Below are positions 32,582 through 41,180 of a stretch of DNA of 64,000 nucleotides, piece after piece. The stretch is from assembly GCA_051867655.1 (NCBI GenBank), contig JBJDYV010000027.1, positions 91,257 through 155,256 of the forward strand, given 5' to 3'. Under the pieces are notes generated by a model that saw only the letters and a program-made list of their open reading frames with translations, made no database searches and was not told the origin of the DNA. The position numbers and the translations under genes are program-made. How positions within the stretch are numbered: the stretch's first letter is position 1; each line of letters begins with the position of its first letter. Origin of the DNA: JAJPXI01 sp051867655. GTDB taxonomy: Bacteria; Bacillota; Clostridia; Oscillospirales; Oscillospiraceae.

Positions 32582-35158
32582 ATGGTAGAAGAGAAAATCG
32601 GTATTGATCTCCCCGGCGTCGAGTTGGAAGAGGGCGAGCACGTTTTCACCAACTGCGCCATCGGCGGCGCCGTCTTTGTCCATGTCAAGGACGGTAAGAT
32701 CACCAAGGTCCGCCCGATGGTCTTCGGCGACGACGACACCCCCGCCTGGTCCATTGAGGCCCGCGGCAAGAAGTTCACCCCGCCCCGCCAGACCTCTCTG
32801 GGCAACTACGTCTGCTCCATGAAGGGCCGCGTCTACTCCGAGCAGCGCATCAAGTACCCCATGAAGCGTGTGGACTTTGACCCCAACGGCGACCGCCATG
32901 TGGAGAACCGCGGCAAGTCCGGCTACGTCCGCATCACCTGGGACGAGGCCTTCGACCTGCTGGAGTCTGAGATTAAGCGCATCCACGCCACCTACGGCAA
33001 GGCCGCTATCACCGGCTGCACCGGCTCCCACGCCGACTTCGGCCTGCTCCAGTACAAGATGGGCCCCTTCGGCCGCTTCTGGAACATGCTGGGCTACAGC
33101 ACCCTGTCCGATAACCCCGACTCCTGGGAAGGCTGGCACTGGGGTGCCACCCACGCCTGGGGCTACTACTGGAAACTGGGCATCTCCGACAACTTCGACA
33201 TGCTGGAAGAGGCCCTGAAGTACACCGACATGCTGCTGTTCTGGGGCGTCGACCCCAACACCTCCGCGGGCGGCTACAACGGCCAGGATGGCTGCCGCTG
33301 GCGCTGGTGGTGCAAGGAGCTGGGCATGGAGATGATCTTCATCGATCCCTGGTGCAACTACACTGCCGCCGTCTGGGGCGACAAGTGGCTGGCTCCCTAC
33401 CCCGCCACCGACGGTGCCATGGCCGAGGCCATTGCCTGGGTCTGGATCACCGAGGATACTTACGACCACTGGTTCATCGAGAACAAGTGCTACGGCTTTG
33501 AAGACTTCAAGGCCCACATTCTGGGCGAGGAAGAGGGCGGCTTTGCCCGTACGCCCGAATGGGCCGAGACCATGTGCGGCGTGAAGGCCCGCGACATCTA
33601 CGCTCTGGCCCGCGAGTGGGCACAGAAGCGCACCATGCTCTGCACCGCCTCCATCTACGGCGTTTCCGGCGCCTGCCGCCAGCCCTACGCCACCGAGTGG
33701 GCCCGTCTGATGGTTCTGCTGCTGGCCATGCGCGGCCTGGGCGCCGACGGCTGCAACACCTGGGGCGGCGCCTCCATGGCACCCCCGATGGATATGTCCT
33801 TCCGCTTCTTCGGCTACTCCGACGTGGGCTGGGATACCTTCGGCATCGCCGCCACCCACCAGGCGAAGAACACCGTCAAGCAGAAGACCTACCGTATCCT
33901 GCTGCCCGAGTGCGTCATGAACGAGAAGACCGAGTGGATCGGCGAGGGCTTCTGCGGCAACTCCCTGGAGCAGCAGATCACCCGCAACGTGTGCCCCCTG
34001 CCCAAGGAAGAGGGCGGCGCTCCCATCAAGATGATCTACCGTCAGGGCGGCTCCTTCATCTCCACCATGACGGACACCAACCGCTGGACCCGCATGTTCC
34101 ACTCCCCCAACCTGGAGTTCGCGGTCACCGCCGACAACTTCTATTCCTCCGAGACCAAGTTCTACGACCTGATCCTCCCCATCTGCACCGGCTTCGAGCG
34201 TGAGGACATCTGCGAACTGGGCGCTCCCGGCGGCTACGGCGCCAACGACATGGGCGCGAACTTCCGCGTCATCATCTACATGCAGAAGTGCATCGAGCCG
34301 CTGTATGAGTCCAAGACCGACTACGACATCTACTGCGAGCTGTCCAAGCGCCTGGGCTTCTACGACGAGTTCACCGAGGGCTGCACCATCACGGACTGGA
34401 TCGAGCGCGTCTACAACGCCTCCTCCATGCCCAAGTACATGACCTTCGAGGAGTTCCGTAAGAAGGGTTACTTTGTGGTCCCCATCCCCAAGCCCGACTT
34501 CAAGCGCGCCGTGTCCAACAAGTGGTACTACGAGGACCGCGAGTGCGACGTGCCCGACCACAACAACCCCCTGAAGGGCACCTTCCGTGCCAAGATGATG
34601 GGCACCCCCACCGGCAAGATCGAATTCACCTCCACCTTCCTGGACGAGCACTTCCCCGATGACCAGGAGCGGCCTGTCAAGGTCAACTATCTGGAGCCGT
34701 GGGAAGGCTTCCACTCTGAGTTTGAGGAGAAATATCCGCTGATTATGGAGACGCCGCATATGCGCTTCTCCTACCACACCCACTTCGACAACAAGGCCGC
34801 CTGGATGGACGATATCCATGCCCACAGAGGCATGAAGGACGGCTACGCCTATTGGCCCATCCGCATCCATCCCCAGGACGCCGCTGCCCGCGATATCAAG
34901 AACGAGGATATCGTGAAGGTCTACAACGACCGCGGCGCGGTTCTCTGCATGGCCTATGTCACCGAGCGTGTCAAGCCCGGCGTCGTCATGGCCTACCAGG
35001 CCGGCTCCAAGTACGATCCCCTCGAGCCGGGCAAGGAAGGCAGCATTGACCGCGGCGGCTGCATGAACCTGCTCACTCCGAGCCGTATGGTTTCCAAGTA
35101 CGCTCCGGGCATGGTCAGCAACTCCAGCAACGTGGAAATCGAGAAATGGGAGGATTGA
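32582..35158 (+). CDS. transhydroxylase-like molybdopterin oxidoreductase, large subunit 2
   Basis: An 858-residue paralogue of the upstream large subunit. NPDSWEGWHWG again gives Asp180-Ser181-Trp182, and GCTGSHADF places His150, 31 residues before the Ser, which is the AthL spacing. There is no N-terminal FeS motif and no signal peptide. Differences around the active site are notable: GATHAWGYYW here, GTKHFWGGEPF in copy 1. The C-terminal HAHRGMKDGYAYWPIRIHP, DIKNEDIVKVYNDRGAVL and MAYQAGSKY belong to the MGD-binding domain. The two large subunits have clearly diverged over most of their length, so the tandem is old, not a recent duplication. Its own small subunit starts two bases downstream. 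Confidence 0.86.
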   Translation: MVEEKIGIDLPGVELEEGEHVFTNCAIGGAVFVHVKDGKITKVRPMVFGDDDTPAWSIEARGKKFTPPRQTSLGNYVCSMKGRVYSEQRIKYPMKRVDFDPNGDRHVENRGKSGYVRITWDEAFDLLESEIKRIHATYGKAAITGCTGSHADFGLLQYKMGPFGRFWNMLGYSTLSDNPDSWEGWHWGATHAWGYYWKLGISDNFDMLEEALKYTDMLLFWGVDPNTSAGGYNGQDGCRWRWWCKELGMEMIFIDPWCNYTAAVWGDKWLAPYPATDGAMAEAIAWVWITEDTYDHWFIENKCYGFEDFKAHILGEEEGGFARTPEWAETMCGVKARDIYALAREWAQKRTMLCTASIYGVSGACRQPYATEWARLMVLLLAMRGLGADGCNTWGGASMAPPMDMSFRFFGYSDVGWDTFGIAATHQAKNTVKQKTYRILLPECVMNEKTEWIGEGFCGNSLEQQITRNVCPLPKEEGGAPIKMIYRQGGSFISTMTDTNRWTRMFHSPNLEFAVTADNFYSSETKFYDLILPICTGFEREDICELGAPGGYGANDMGANFRVIIYMQKCIEPLYESKTDYDIYCELSKRLGFYDEFTEGCTITDWIERVYNASSMPKYMTFEEFRKKGYFVVPIPKPDFKRAVSNKWYYEDRECDVPDHNNPLKGTFRAKMMGTPTGKIEFTSTFLDEHFPDDQERPVKVNYLEPWEGFHSEFEEKYPLIMETPHMRFSYHTHFDNKAAWMDDIHAHRGMKDGYAYWPIRIHPQDAAARDIKNEDIVKVYNDRGAVLCMAYVTERVKPGVVMAYQAGSKYDPLEPGKEGSIDRGGCMNLLTPSRMVSKYAPGMVSNSSNVEIEKWED

Positions 35159-35160
35159 GC

Positions 35161-35997
35161 ATGAAAAAGTACGGAATGGTAATTGATGTAGCCAAATGTA
35201 CCGGCTGCAACAACTGCTTTCTTGCCTGCAAGGATGAAAACGCAGGCGAAGCCCATGAGGGCTATACCGCGGCCCAGCCCATCCGGTATCAGAACTGGAT
35301 CCATGTGAACGAGATCGAGCGCGGCACCTTCCCCAAGGTCAAGCTCAGCTGCGTTCCCGTCACCTGCGGCCACTGCGACAACCCCCGCTGCATGTCCCAG
35401 GCGAAGGACGGCGCGGTCTACAAGCGTGAGGACGGCATCGTCATCGTCGATCCCGAGAAGGCCAAGGGCCAGAAGGAGATCGTGAACACCTGCCCCTACC
35501 GCGTGATCTACTGGAACGAGGAGCTGCAGCTCCCCCAGAAGTGCGATATGTGCGCCCACCTGCTGGATAAGGGCTACAAAGTCCCCCGCTGCGTGGAGCT
35601 GTGCCCCACCGGCGCCTTGACCTTCGGCGATCTGAACGACCCCGACAGCGAGATCTCCAAGCTCGTCGCCGAGCACAAGCCGGAATCCCGGCACCCCGAG
35701 TACGGCCTGAATGAGCGGGTCCTCTACCTGAACATTCCGAAGACGTTCATCACCGGCACCGTTGTCTATAAGGAGGACGACATGTGCGTCTCCGGCGCGA
35801 CGGTCACCCTGAAGCGGGACGGCAAGGTCGAGAAGACCGCTGAGACCAATGTCTTCGGTGACTTCATGTTTGATGGTCTGGACTCCAAGACCGATTACGA
35901 GATCACCATCGAGCTGGGCGGCTACAAGACCGTCGAGCTGAAGAAGCGCACTCTGGCCAGCGTGAATCTCGGCGACATTTTCCTGGAAAAAGAATAA
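35161..35997 (+). CDS. transhydroxylase-like small subunit 2 (three-cluster type)
   Basis: A 278-residue ferredoxin/transthyretin-like subunit paralogous to the one at 31737. Motif I is CTGCNNCFLAC, motif II CGHCDNPRC with the fourth Cys lost (SQAK), motif III is reduced to one Cys (EIVNTCPY), and motif IV is CDMCAHLL with CVELCP. The 12 remaining cysteines are exactly those needed for three [4Fe-4S] clusters, the number known for AthS. The C-terminal domain (TVVYKEDDMCVSGATVTLKR onward) is again a Cna-B/transthyretin-like sandwich. The ATG at 35161 has GGGAGG upstream and begins two bases after the large-subunit stop. Confidence 0.87.
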   Translation: MKKYGMVIDVAKCTGCNNCFLACKDENAGEAHEGYTAAQPIRYQNWIHVNEIERGTFPKVKLSCVPVTCGHCDNPRCMSQAKDGAVYKREDGIVIVDPEKAKGQKEIVNTCPYRVIYWNEELQLPQKCDMCAHLLDKGYKVPRCVELCPTGALTFGDLNDPDSEISKLVAEHKPESRHPEYGLNERVLYLNIPKTFITGTVVYKEDDMCVSGATVTLKRDGKVEKTAETNVFGDFMFDGLDSKTDYEITIELGGYKTVELKKRTLASVNLGDIFLEKE

Positions 35998-36010
35998 GGG
36001 GGGCTGAGGT

Positions 36011-36607
36011 ATGAAGGTAAAAACGGGAGAAGTCATTCAGTTCGGGCGCTATCCTCAGAGCGACCCTTACGGCAAGACTCCTGAGGCCATCGACTGGAAG
36101 GTCCTGGCCGTGGAGGACGGCAAGGCCCTGCTGATCAGCGACAAGTGCCTGGAGAACGTCCAGTATAACGAAGCTCTTGTCCCCAGCACCTGGGCAACCT
36201 GCACCCTGCGCAAGTGGTGCAACGAGACCTTCCTGGCGGAGGCGTTCACTGCGGAGGAGCAGGCCCAGATCCTGGAGACCACACTGAGCAATCCGGCGAA
36301 CAAGCAGTTCAACACCGACGGCTGCGAGGACACCACGGACAAGATCTTTGCCCTGTCCATCGACGAGCTGGAGCAGTATTTCCCCGACAAGAAGGACCGC
36401 ATGGCCCCGGCGACCGAAGTGGCCAAGAACCACGGCGCTTACGTGTACCCCGATACGGGCAACGCCATCTGGTGGCTGAGAAGCTCCGGCTGCAATGCGA
36501 TCAACGCCTCCCGGGTCACCGTCGGCGGCTCGGTGTGCGGCCTGATCTACGACGACGCCCGGCCCCATCGTACTGCGCGCCCGGCTATGTGGATCAACGC
36601 GGAATAA
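36011..36607 (+). CDS. DUF6273-domain protein 1
   Basis: A 198-residue soluble protein with GEVIQFGRYPQ at the start, IDWKVLAVEDGKALLISDKC, and ATCTLRKWCNETFLAEAFTA followed by EEQAQILETT, all typical of DUF6273. The end WWLRSSGCN...ARPAMWINAE resembles the lectin-like/SUMF1-related fold used in many secreted clostridial proteins, but here there is no signal peptide. It starts 13 bases after small subunit 2 and shares the operon terminator. Function unknown; cotranscription with two molybdoenzymes hints at an accessory or binding role (inference). Confidence 0.78.
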   Translation: MKVKTGEVIQFGRYPQSDPYGKTPEAIDWKVLAVEDGKALLISDKCLENVQYNEALVPSTWATCTLRKWCNETFLAEAFTAEEQAQILETTLSNPANKQFNTDGCEDTTDKIFALSIDELEQYFPDKKDRMAPATEVAKNHGAYVYPDTGNAIWWLRSSGCNAINASRVTVGGSVCGLIYDDARPHRTARPAMWINAE

Positions 36608-36624
36608 AGTGTGGAGGGAACGAC

Positions 36625-37230
36625 ATGAGTATCGGTAATTTTGAAGTTGGTCAGAAGGTCGCCCTCGGAAGCTTTCCGCAGAGCGACGTCACTGGCGCGA
36701 AAAAGGACCCCGTGGAGTGGATCGTCCTGGCTGTCGAGGACGGCAAGGCCCTGCTGATCAGCGAAAAGGGTCTGGACTGCCGCATGTATCACGGCGACAA
36801 CACCACCATGACGTGGGAAAACTGTGATCTGAGAAAGTGGCTGAACGGCGAGTTCCTGGAGGGCACGTTCACGGCGGAGGAGCAGGCGAAGATCCTGGTC
36901 ACTCCCACCCCCAACCCGGGCAGCACCGTCCACGGTGCCGCCGGCGGCAACGACACGGAGGACAAGGTCTTCCTGCTGAATGTGGATGAGGCCGACAAGT
37001 ACTTTGCCGACGACGCGGCCCGGATGACCGATCCCACGCCTTACACCGTGGCGCGGGGCGCGTTTGTCAACGAGCGCACCGGCAAGGTGTGGTGGTGGCT
37101 GAGAAGCCCCGGCTATTACGTCAGTGACGCCGCGGGCGTCAACTACTTGGGCCAGCTCCACAAGAGCGGCGACAACGTCTCCACGACGAACAACGCCGTC
37201 CGGCCCGCCATGTGGGTCCAGATCGGCTAA
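36625..37230 (+). CDS. DUF6273-domain protein 2
   Basis: A 201-residue paralogue of the preceding gene: QKVALGSFPQSD, VEWIVLAVEDGKALLISEKG, WENCDLRKWLNGEFLEGTFT and the WWWLRSPGYYVSDAAGVNYL ending are conserved. It has a Gly-rich insert near residues 95-110. No signal peptide is seen. GTGGAGGGAACGAC precedes the ATG at 36625. It is the last gene of the seven-gene operon, followed by a strong terminator. Two adjacent diverged copies, one for each molybdoenzyme pair, would be consistent with enzyme-specific partners, but this is only a suggestion. Confidence 0.78.
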   Translation: MSIGNFEVGQKVALGSFPQSDVTGAKKDPVEWIVLAVEDGKALLISEKGLDCRMYHGDNTTMTWENCDLRKWLNGEFLEGTFTAEEQAKILVTPTPNPGSTVHGAAGGNDTEDKVFLLNVDEADKYFADDAARMTDPTPYTVARGAFVNERTGKVWWWLRSPGYYVSDAAGVNYLGQLHKSGDNVSTTNNAVRPAMWVQIG

Positions 37231-37252
37231 CGCGACACATAATTTTATACGG

Positions 37253-37292
37253 AAGGGGCACTGCAAAGTCAGCTTTGCAGTGCCCCTTTTTT
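37253..37292 (+). terminator. intrinsic terminator of molybdoenzyme operon
   Basis: AAGGGGCACTGCAAAG / CTTTGCAGTGCCCCTT stem with TCAG loop and a TTTTTT run. Confidence 0.93.
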
Positions 37293-37358
37293 ATTTGTGA
37301 ACCGCATTTCATAAATTCTCTCCCGCCGGGCAAGCTACCTCAAACGGGAGGGATGCCT

Positions 37359-38591
37359 ATGTGGAAACGGTTGAACCGGGTCAATTTGTCCATTTGGATC
37401 TTGGTAGGCCTGGTGCTGGGGATTCTGACCGGACTGGCTCTTCAGAACGCGACCTGGATCGCCGATACGTTCCTCAGGCCCATCGGCACGCTGTTCCTGA
37501 ACGTGGTCAAGCTGCTGATCGTCCCGCTGGTCTTCTCCTCCATCACCGTGGGGGTGTGCGGCCTGGGCGACGCCAAAAGCGTGGGCCGGGTCGGCGGCAA
37601 GACCATTCTGTTCTACCTGCTTACCACCGCCCTGGCGGTGACGGCGGGACTGGCTGCGGCCAACCTGTTCCCGGTGGGGACTGGCATGGGGCTGACCGCG
37701 CCGCCCTCCGCTCCGGAGGAGGGCGAGTCTCTGGACTTGATCACCACCCTGCTGAACATGGTGCCCACCAACCCCGTGGCCGCTCTGGCTGAGGGAAATA
37801 TGCTGCAGATCATCGTCACCGCCCTGATCCTGGGCGGCGGCATCCTGGTCACCGGTAAGCAGGGGCGTCCCCTTTTCCGCGTGATGGAGTCCCTGGCCGA
37901 CGTGATGTACGCCATCACCGGCGCGGTCATGAAGTTCGCCCCCCTCGCCGTGTTCGCCCTGATTGCCCCCGTGGTAGCTGAATACGGCCCCTCTGTTCTG
38001 CTGGACCTGCTGGGGGTCATCTCCCTGGTGTACGGGGCCTGCCTGGCCCATGCCCTTGTGGTCTATTCCACCGCCGTGGGCGTACTGGGACGGATCAGTC
38101 CCCTGCGCTTTTTCAAGGAATGCGCCCCCGCCGCCCTGTTCGCCTTCTCCTCCTCCAGCTCGGCGGCCACGCTCCCCTTCGCCCTGGACGCCGCCGAGCG
38201 CCTGGGCGCGTCCCACCCGGTGCGCTCCTTCGTCCTCCCTCTGGGCGCCACCATCAATATGGACGGCACCGCCATTTACCAGGGTGTGTGCGCCCTGTTT
38301 ATCGCCAACGCCTACGGCATCCCCCTCAGCCTCCCCCAGCAGCTGACCATCGTGCTCACCTGTACCCTGGCCTCCATCGGCACGGCGGGGGTACCCGGTG
38401 CGGGCACCATCATGCTCAGCATGGTGCTCTCCTCCGTGGGGCTTCCCGTGGAGGGCGTCAGTCTGGTGTGGGGCGTGGACCGGGTGCTGGACATGGCCCG
38501 CACCACCCTGAACGTCACGGGGGACATCGCCTGCTCGGTGGTGGTCTCCCGCACGGAGCCGGGACATGGCCCAGAACCAAAAACCAACTGA
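37359..38591 (+). CDS. dicarboxylate/amino acid:cation symporter (DAACS family)
   Basis: A 410-residue inner-membrane carrier of the GltP/GltT fold. Signatures are FSSSSSAATLPFALDAAERL (serine-rich re-entrant loop HP1), LPLGATINMDGTAIYQGVCA (NMDGT motif) and GTAGVPGAGTIMLSMVLSSV (HP2). The late WGVDRVLDMARTTLNVTGDI carries the substrate-binding Asp and Asn region. Substrates in the family are glutamate, aspartate, C4-dicarboxylates or neutral amino acids; they cannot be told apart here. The ATG at 37359 fits CGGGAGGG better than the ATG two codons earlier. It follows the operon terminator, so it is probably a separate unit. Confidence 0.93.
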   Translation: MWKRLNRVNLSIWILVGLVLGILTGLALQNATWIADTFLRPIGTLFLNVVKLLIVPLVFSSITVGVCGLGDAKSVGRVGGKTILFYLLTTALAVTAGLAAANLFPVGTGMGLTAPPSAPEEGESLDLITTLLNMVPTNPVAALAEGNMLQIIVTALILGGGILVTGKQGRPLFRVMESLADVMYAITGAVMKFAPLAVFALIAPVVAEYGPSVLLDLLGVISLVYGACLAHALVVYSTAVGVLGRISPLRFFKECAPAALFAFSSSSSAATLPFALDAAERLGASHPVRSFVLPLGATINMDGTAIYQGVCALFIANAYGIPLSLPQQLTIVLTCTLASIGTAGVPGAGTIMLSMVLSSVGLPVEGVSLVWGVDRVLDMARTTLNVTGDIACSVVVSRTEPGHGPEPKTN

Positions 38592-38644
38592 TGCACGCAA
38601 AAGCGTGCCGGCCGTTCCGATCCCGGAAACAGCCGGCGCACCTG

Positions 38645-39238
38645 CTATTCTGCTTCTTGGGCCGTTCCCAGCAAAATGGGCTGCAATTGACGCCCCTCCA
38701 GCGCCGCCCGGATGGCGTCCGGCACCAATGTAAAATCTGCCACCAGCGAACTGGGCTTTCTCCCGGGGTCGTCCTGCCGGAAGGGCACAAAATAAATATT
38801 CTTCCGGCACAGCAGCTCCCCGATATTCCGGGCGCTGGCTGCCAGACCGTCGTTGGTGGACACGGCGATCACCAGCGGACGACCGTTTCTCAGGTGCGCT
38901 TTGGCCGCCATGGTCACCGAAGAATCCGTCACCCCGGCAGCCAGCTTTGCCAGGGTGTTTCCCGTACAGGGCACGATGGCCAGCACATCCAGCAGTCCCT
39001 GGGGTCCGATGGGCTCCGCGGCCTGGATGGTGGCGATGACCCGTTTGTCACAGATGCGCTCGATCTCCCGCAGGAAATCGTGGGCGTTTCCGAAGCGGGT
39101 GTCCAGCTCGGCACACCGCTCGGAGACAATGGGGGTCACATCCCCAAAGTCTGCCTTTACCCGCTCCAGTGCGGCGATGGCTTTATCGTGCGTACAGAAG
39201 GATCCGCAAAAGGCGAATCCCACGCGGATTGATTTCAT
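38645..39238 (-). CDS. dpaB: dipicolinate synthase subunit B
   Basis: A 197-residue flavoprotein-fold protein (SpoVFB). RVGFAFCGSFCTHDKAI at the N-terminus and AIVPCTGNTLAKLAAGVTDS near the middle are characteristic. With DpaA it makes dipicolinic acid from the lysine-pathway intermediate in the mother cell; DPA then accumulates in the spore core with calcium. The gene starts one base after the dpaA stop. Many Clostridia use EtfA instead of SpoVF, so this locus tells that the host uses the Bacillus-type enzyme. Confidence 0.94.
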   Translation of the reverse strand: MKSIRVGFAFCGSFCTHDKAIAALERVKADFGDVTPIVSERCAELDTRFGNAHDFLREIERICDKRVIATIQAAEPIGPQGLLDVLAIVPCTGNTLAKLAAGVTDSSVTMAAKAHLRNGRPLVIAVSTNDGLAASARNIGELLCRKNIYFVPFRQDDPGRKPSSLVADFTLVPDAIRAALEGRQLQPILLGTAQEAE

Positions 39239-39239
39239 C

Positions 39240-40109
39240 TCATACCCCCTGCTCTCGCAAAATATTGTAGATCGTATTCAAAATGGCTTTGCCCGCCGTC
39301 ACCGGGGCCACCTTACCGGGCAGGGACAGCGCCCAGATTACCCTGACTCCCAGCTGCCGGGCCGCCTCCATATCCACCCCGCCGGGCTTGGAGGCCAGGT
39401 CGATGACCAGACAGCCCCGCTCCAGCTCCGCCAGCCGCTCCTCCCCCAGCACCCGGGCCGGGACGGTGTTGATGATCAGGTCGTAGCTGCACAGCCAGCC
39501 CTCCAGGCGGTCGGTCTGCTCCACCCCGTACCCGTAGGCCTCCGCCCAGGCCAAATCGGCCCACTTGCGGGCGGCCACGCTCACCTTCGCGCCCAGAGCT
39601 CCCAGCCGATGGGCCAGCAGCTTGCCCAAGCGCCCGTAGCCGATGACCAGCACCCGCGCACCGTGGAGGGTGATGGGCAGCTCCTCCATGGCAATCTGGA
39701 TGGCCCCCTCCACGGTGGGCACCGCGTTGGCTACCGCAAGCTCCTCCCGGGCAAAATAGTCGTGCAGCATCAGCCCCCGCTCCTGGGCCATGGCCTGGGT
39801 ACCGCTGTCCACACGCCCGGCGCAGAGGATCTGGCCGGGGCGCAGAACATCCAGAATCTGCGCCAGCGGGTGGACTGCCTTCGACAGGGGCGCGTTCAGC
39901 ATGGTTCCGTCCCCCGTCACGGGCAGAGGCAAAACCACGCAGTCGGCCAGCTCCACCCCGGTCAGGCAGGGTTCTCCTTCCCAGGCGGCCTCTGGAGCCC
40001 GCTCCAGGGCGTAGGTATGTACGGTGTGCCCGTCGTTTTGCAGAAGCTCCGCCAGCTTGGCCTGGCGCAAATCTCCGCCGATCACCCACACATTTAATTC
40101 ATGTTTCAC
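39240..40109 (-). CDS. dpaA: dipicolinate synthase subunit A
   Basis: A 289-residue Rossmann-fold dehydrogenase-like subunit (SpoVFA). VWVIGGDLRQAKLAELLQND is the conserved N-terminus, and LHGARVLVIGYGRLGKLLAH (residues about 150-169) is the NAD(P)-binding motif. It acts with DpaB in dipicolinate formation during sporulation. I prefer the GTG at 40109 because GGGGGGAAAG lies just upstream of it; an in-frame ATG at 40124 lacks a ribosome binding site and would add five residues. The upstream promoter was not recognised, which fits use of a sporulation sigma factor. Confidence 0.93.
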   Translation of the reverse strand: MKHELNVWVIGGDLRQAKLAELLQNDGHTVHTYALERAPEAAWEGEPCLTGVELADCVVLPLPVTGDGTMLNAPLSKAVHPLAQILDVLRPGQILCAGRVDSGTQAMAQERGLMLHDYFAREELAVANAVPTVEGAIQIAMEELPITLHGARVLVIGYGRLGKLLAHRLGALGAKVSVAARKWADLAWAEAYGYGVEQTDRLEGWLCSYDLIINTVPARVLGEERLAELERGCLVIDLASKPGGVDMEAARQLGVRVIWALSLPGKVAPVTAGKAILNTIYNILREQGV

Positions 40110-40164
40110 AGACTTTCCCCCCATTTGACTGGCTGCTTCATCTTATTCTCCGGCCCGGTCAGGG

Positions 40165-40204
40165 GTGCAAAACGGCGGTGAGGAAAAACCTCACCGCCGT
40201 TTCT
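40165..40204 (-). terminator. terminator overlapping 3' end of MBL hydrolase gene
   Basis: AAACGGCGGTGAGG / CCTCACCGCCGTTT stem with AAAAA loop (40169-40202). The 5' arm on the minus strand includes the stop codon of the hydrolase gene; TTTTGC follows. Confidence 0.78.
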
Positions 40205-41018
40205 CGTCCGCATACACGATATTTCCGTATTTTCCGTCCTGCCGGAATTGCTGTCCGGGGTCGGACGTGCGCCGGGCCAGCCATCCGGTGCCCGACACGT
40301 TGGAAAAGGGCTCCCGGTCGTCCCGCCCGGCCAGAATGTCCTCCACGCACTCCAACAGATTTTCCAGCACGTTTTCCCCGGGAATCCCCGGGTCGTGGCC
40401 GATCAGTTGGAGATCATACGCGCCCGCCAGATCCCGCAGTCGTTCCAGCGTGCCCCGCAGGACCGAAAGGTCCTGGGACTCGGGCAGCATCATCAGAGTG
40501 CGCCGGGCGCAGATGTCGCCGGTGTAGACCGTCCGCCCCGCCCGGTCCAGAAAACAGACGCTCCCCGGCGTGTGGCCCGGGGTTTCCAGCACCTCCAAAG
40601 CAGCGCCGCCCAGGTCGAACATATCTCCCTGCGCCAGAGGGAGAAACTGCGTCGGCTCCGGCGGCGGGAAGGCGTCGGGCGGTAGAGCCGCGAACACCTC
40701 AGGGGCCTTGCCCTGAACGAACTGCGCCCGGCGCAGCGGGTCAGCCGCGCGTTCCGCCAGCGGCAGGTCAGCTGGGTGGAGCCACGCCCGCCCGAACTGC
40801 CCGGCGCCGCCCAGGTGGTCCCGGTGGCCGTGGGTCAGCAACACCTGCACGGGCAGGTCGGTCAGGGACTCCACCAGCTCCCGCAGGCCCTTTCCGCCGC
40901 AGCCGGTGTCGATCAGTGCGGCGCGCTTGTCCCCGCGCACCAGCCAGCACCGCTCCCCCGCGCCGCCCCGGATGGGGATCACCCTGCCCAGGGCGGGCAG
41001 AGCCTGAAAGTACGTCAT
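40191..41018 (-). CDS. metallo-beta-lactamase-fold hydrolase
   Basis: A 275-residue MBL-superfamily enzyme. The zinc motif HxHxDH is seen as THGHRDHLGG (near residues 65-74), with HTPGSVCF, YTGDICARR (bridging Asp) and LIGHDPGIPG supplying later ligands. It resembles the glyoxalase II or general hydrolase branch rather than beta-lactamases. The substrate is unknown. The ATG at 41018 has AAAGGAGGG upstream. It stands alone between dpaA and a divergent NAD-salvage operon. Confidence 0.88.
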   Translation of the reverse strand: MTYFQALPALGRVIPIRGGAGERCWLVRGDKRAALIDTGCGGKGLRELVESLTDLPVQVLLTHGHRDHLGGAGQFGRAWLHPADLPLAERAADPLRRAQFVQGKAPEVFAALPPDAFPPPEPTQFLPLAQGDMFDLGGAALEVLETPGHTPGSVCFLDRAGRTVYTGDICARRTLMMLPESQDLSVLRGTLERLRDLAGAYDLQLIGHDPGIPGENVLENLLECVEDILAGRDDREPFSNVSGTGWLARRTSDPGQQFRQDGKYGNIVYADEKRR

Positions 41019-41109
41019 CCGCTCGCCCTCCTTTGCTCTATTGTACGCCGGGGGCGGCCCGTTTGCAAGGACGGCGGTTTCAAACCCGCTTTTCATCTTC
41101 AACCCCGCG

Positions 41110-41138
41110 TTGACATTCTTGCCTCAAAGAGATAAAAT
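41110..41138 (+). promoter_or_regulatory. sigma-A promoter for the 41181 operon
   Basis: TTGACA (41110-41115), 17-base spacer, TAAAAT (41133-41138). Confidence 0.8.
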
Positions 41139-41180
41139 AAAGGTTAATATAAAATTCAGCAGCAAAGGAAGGGCGCTCCT

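Noticed and set aside
38592..38644. Terminator after the dicarboxylate symporter
   Set aside because: GCGTGCCGGC and GCCGGCGCAC are only imperfectly complementary and no T run follows on the plus strand.
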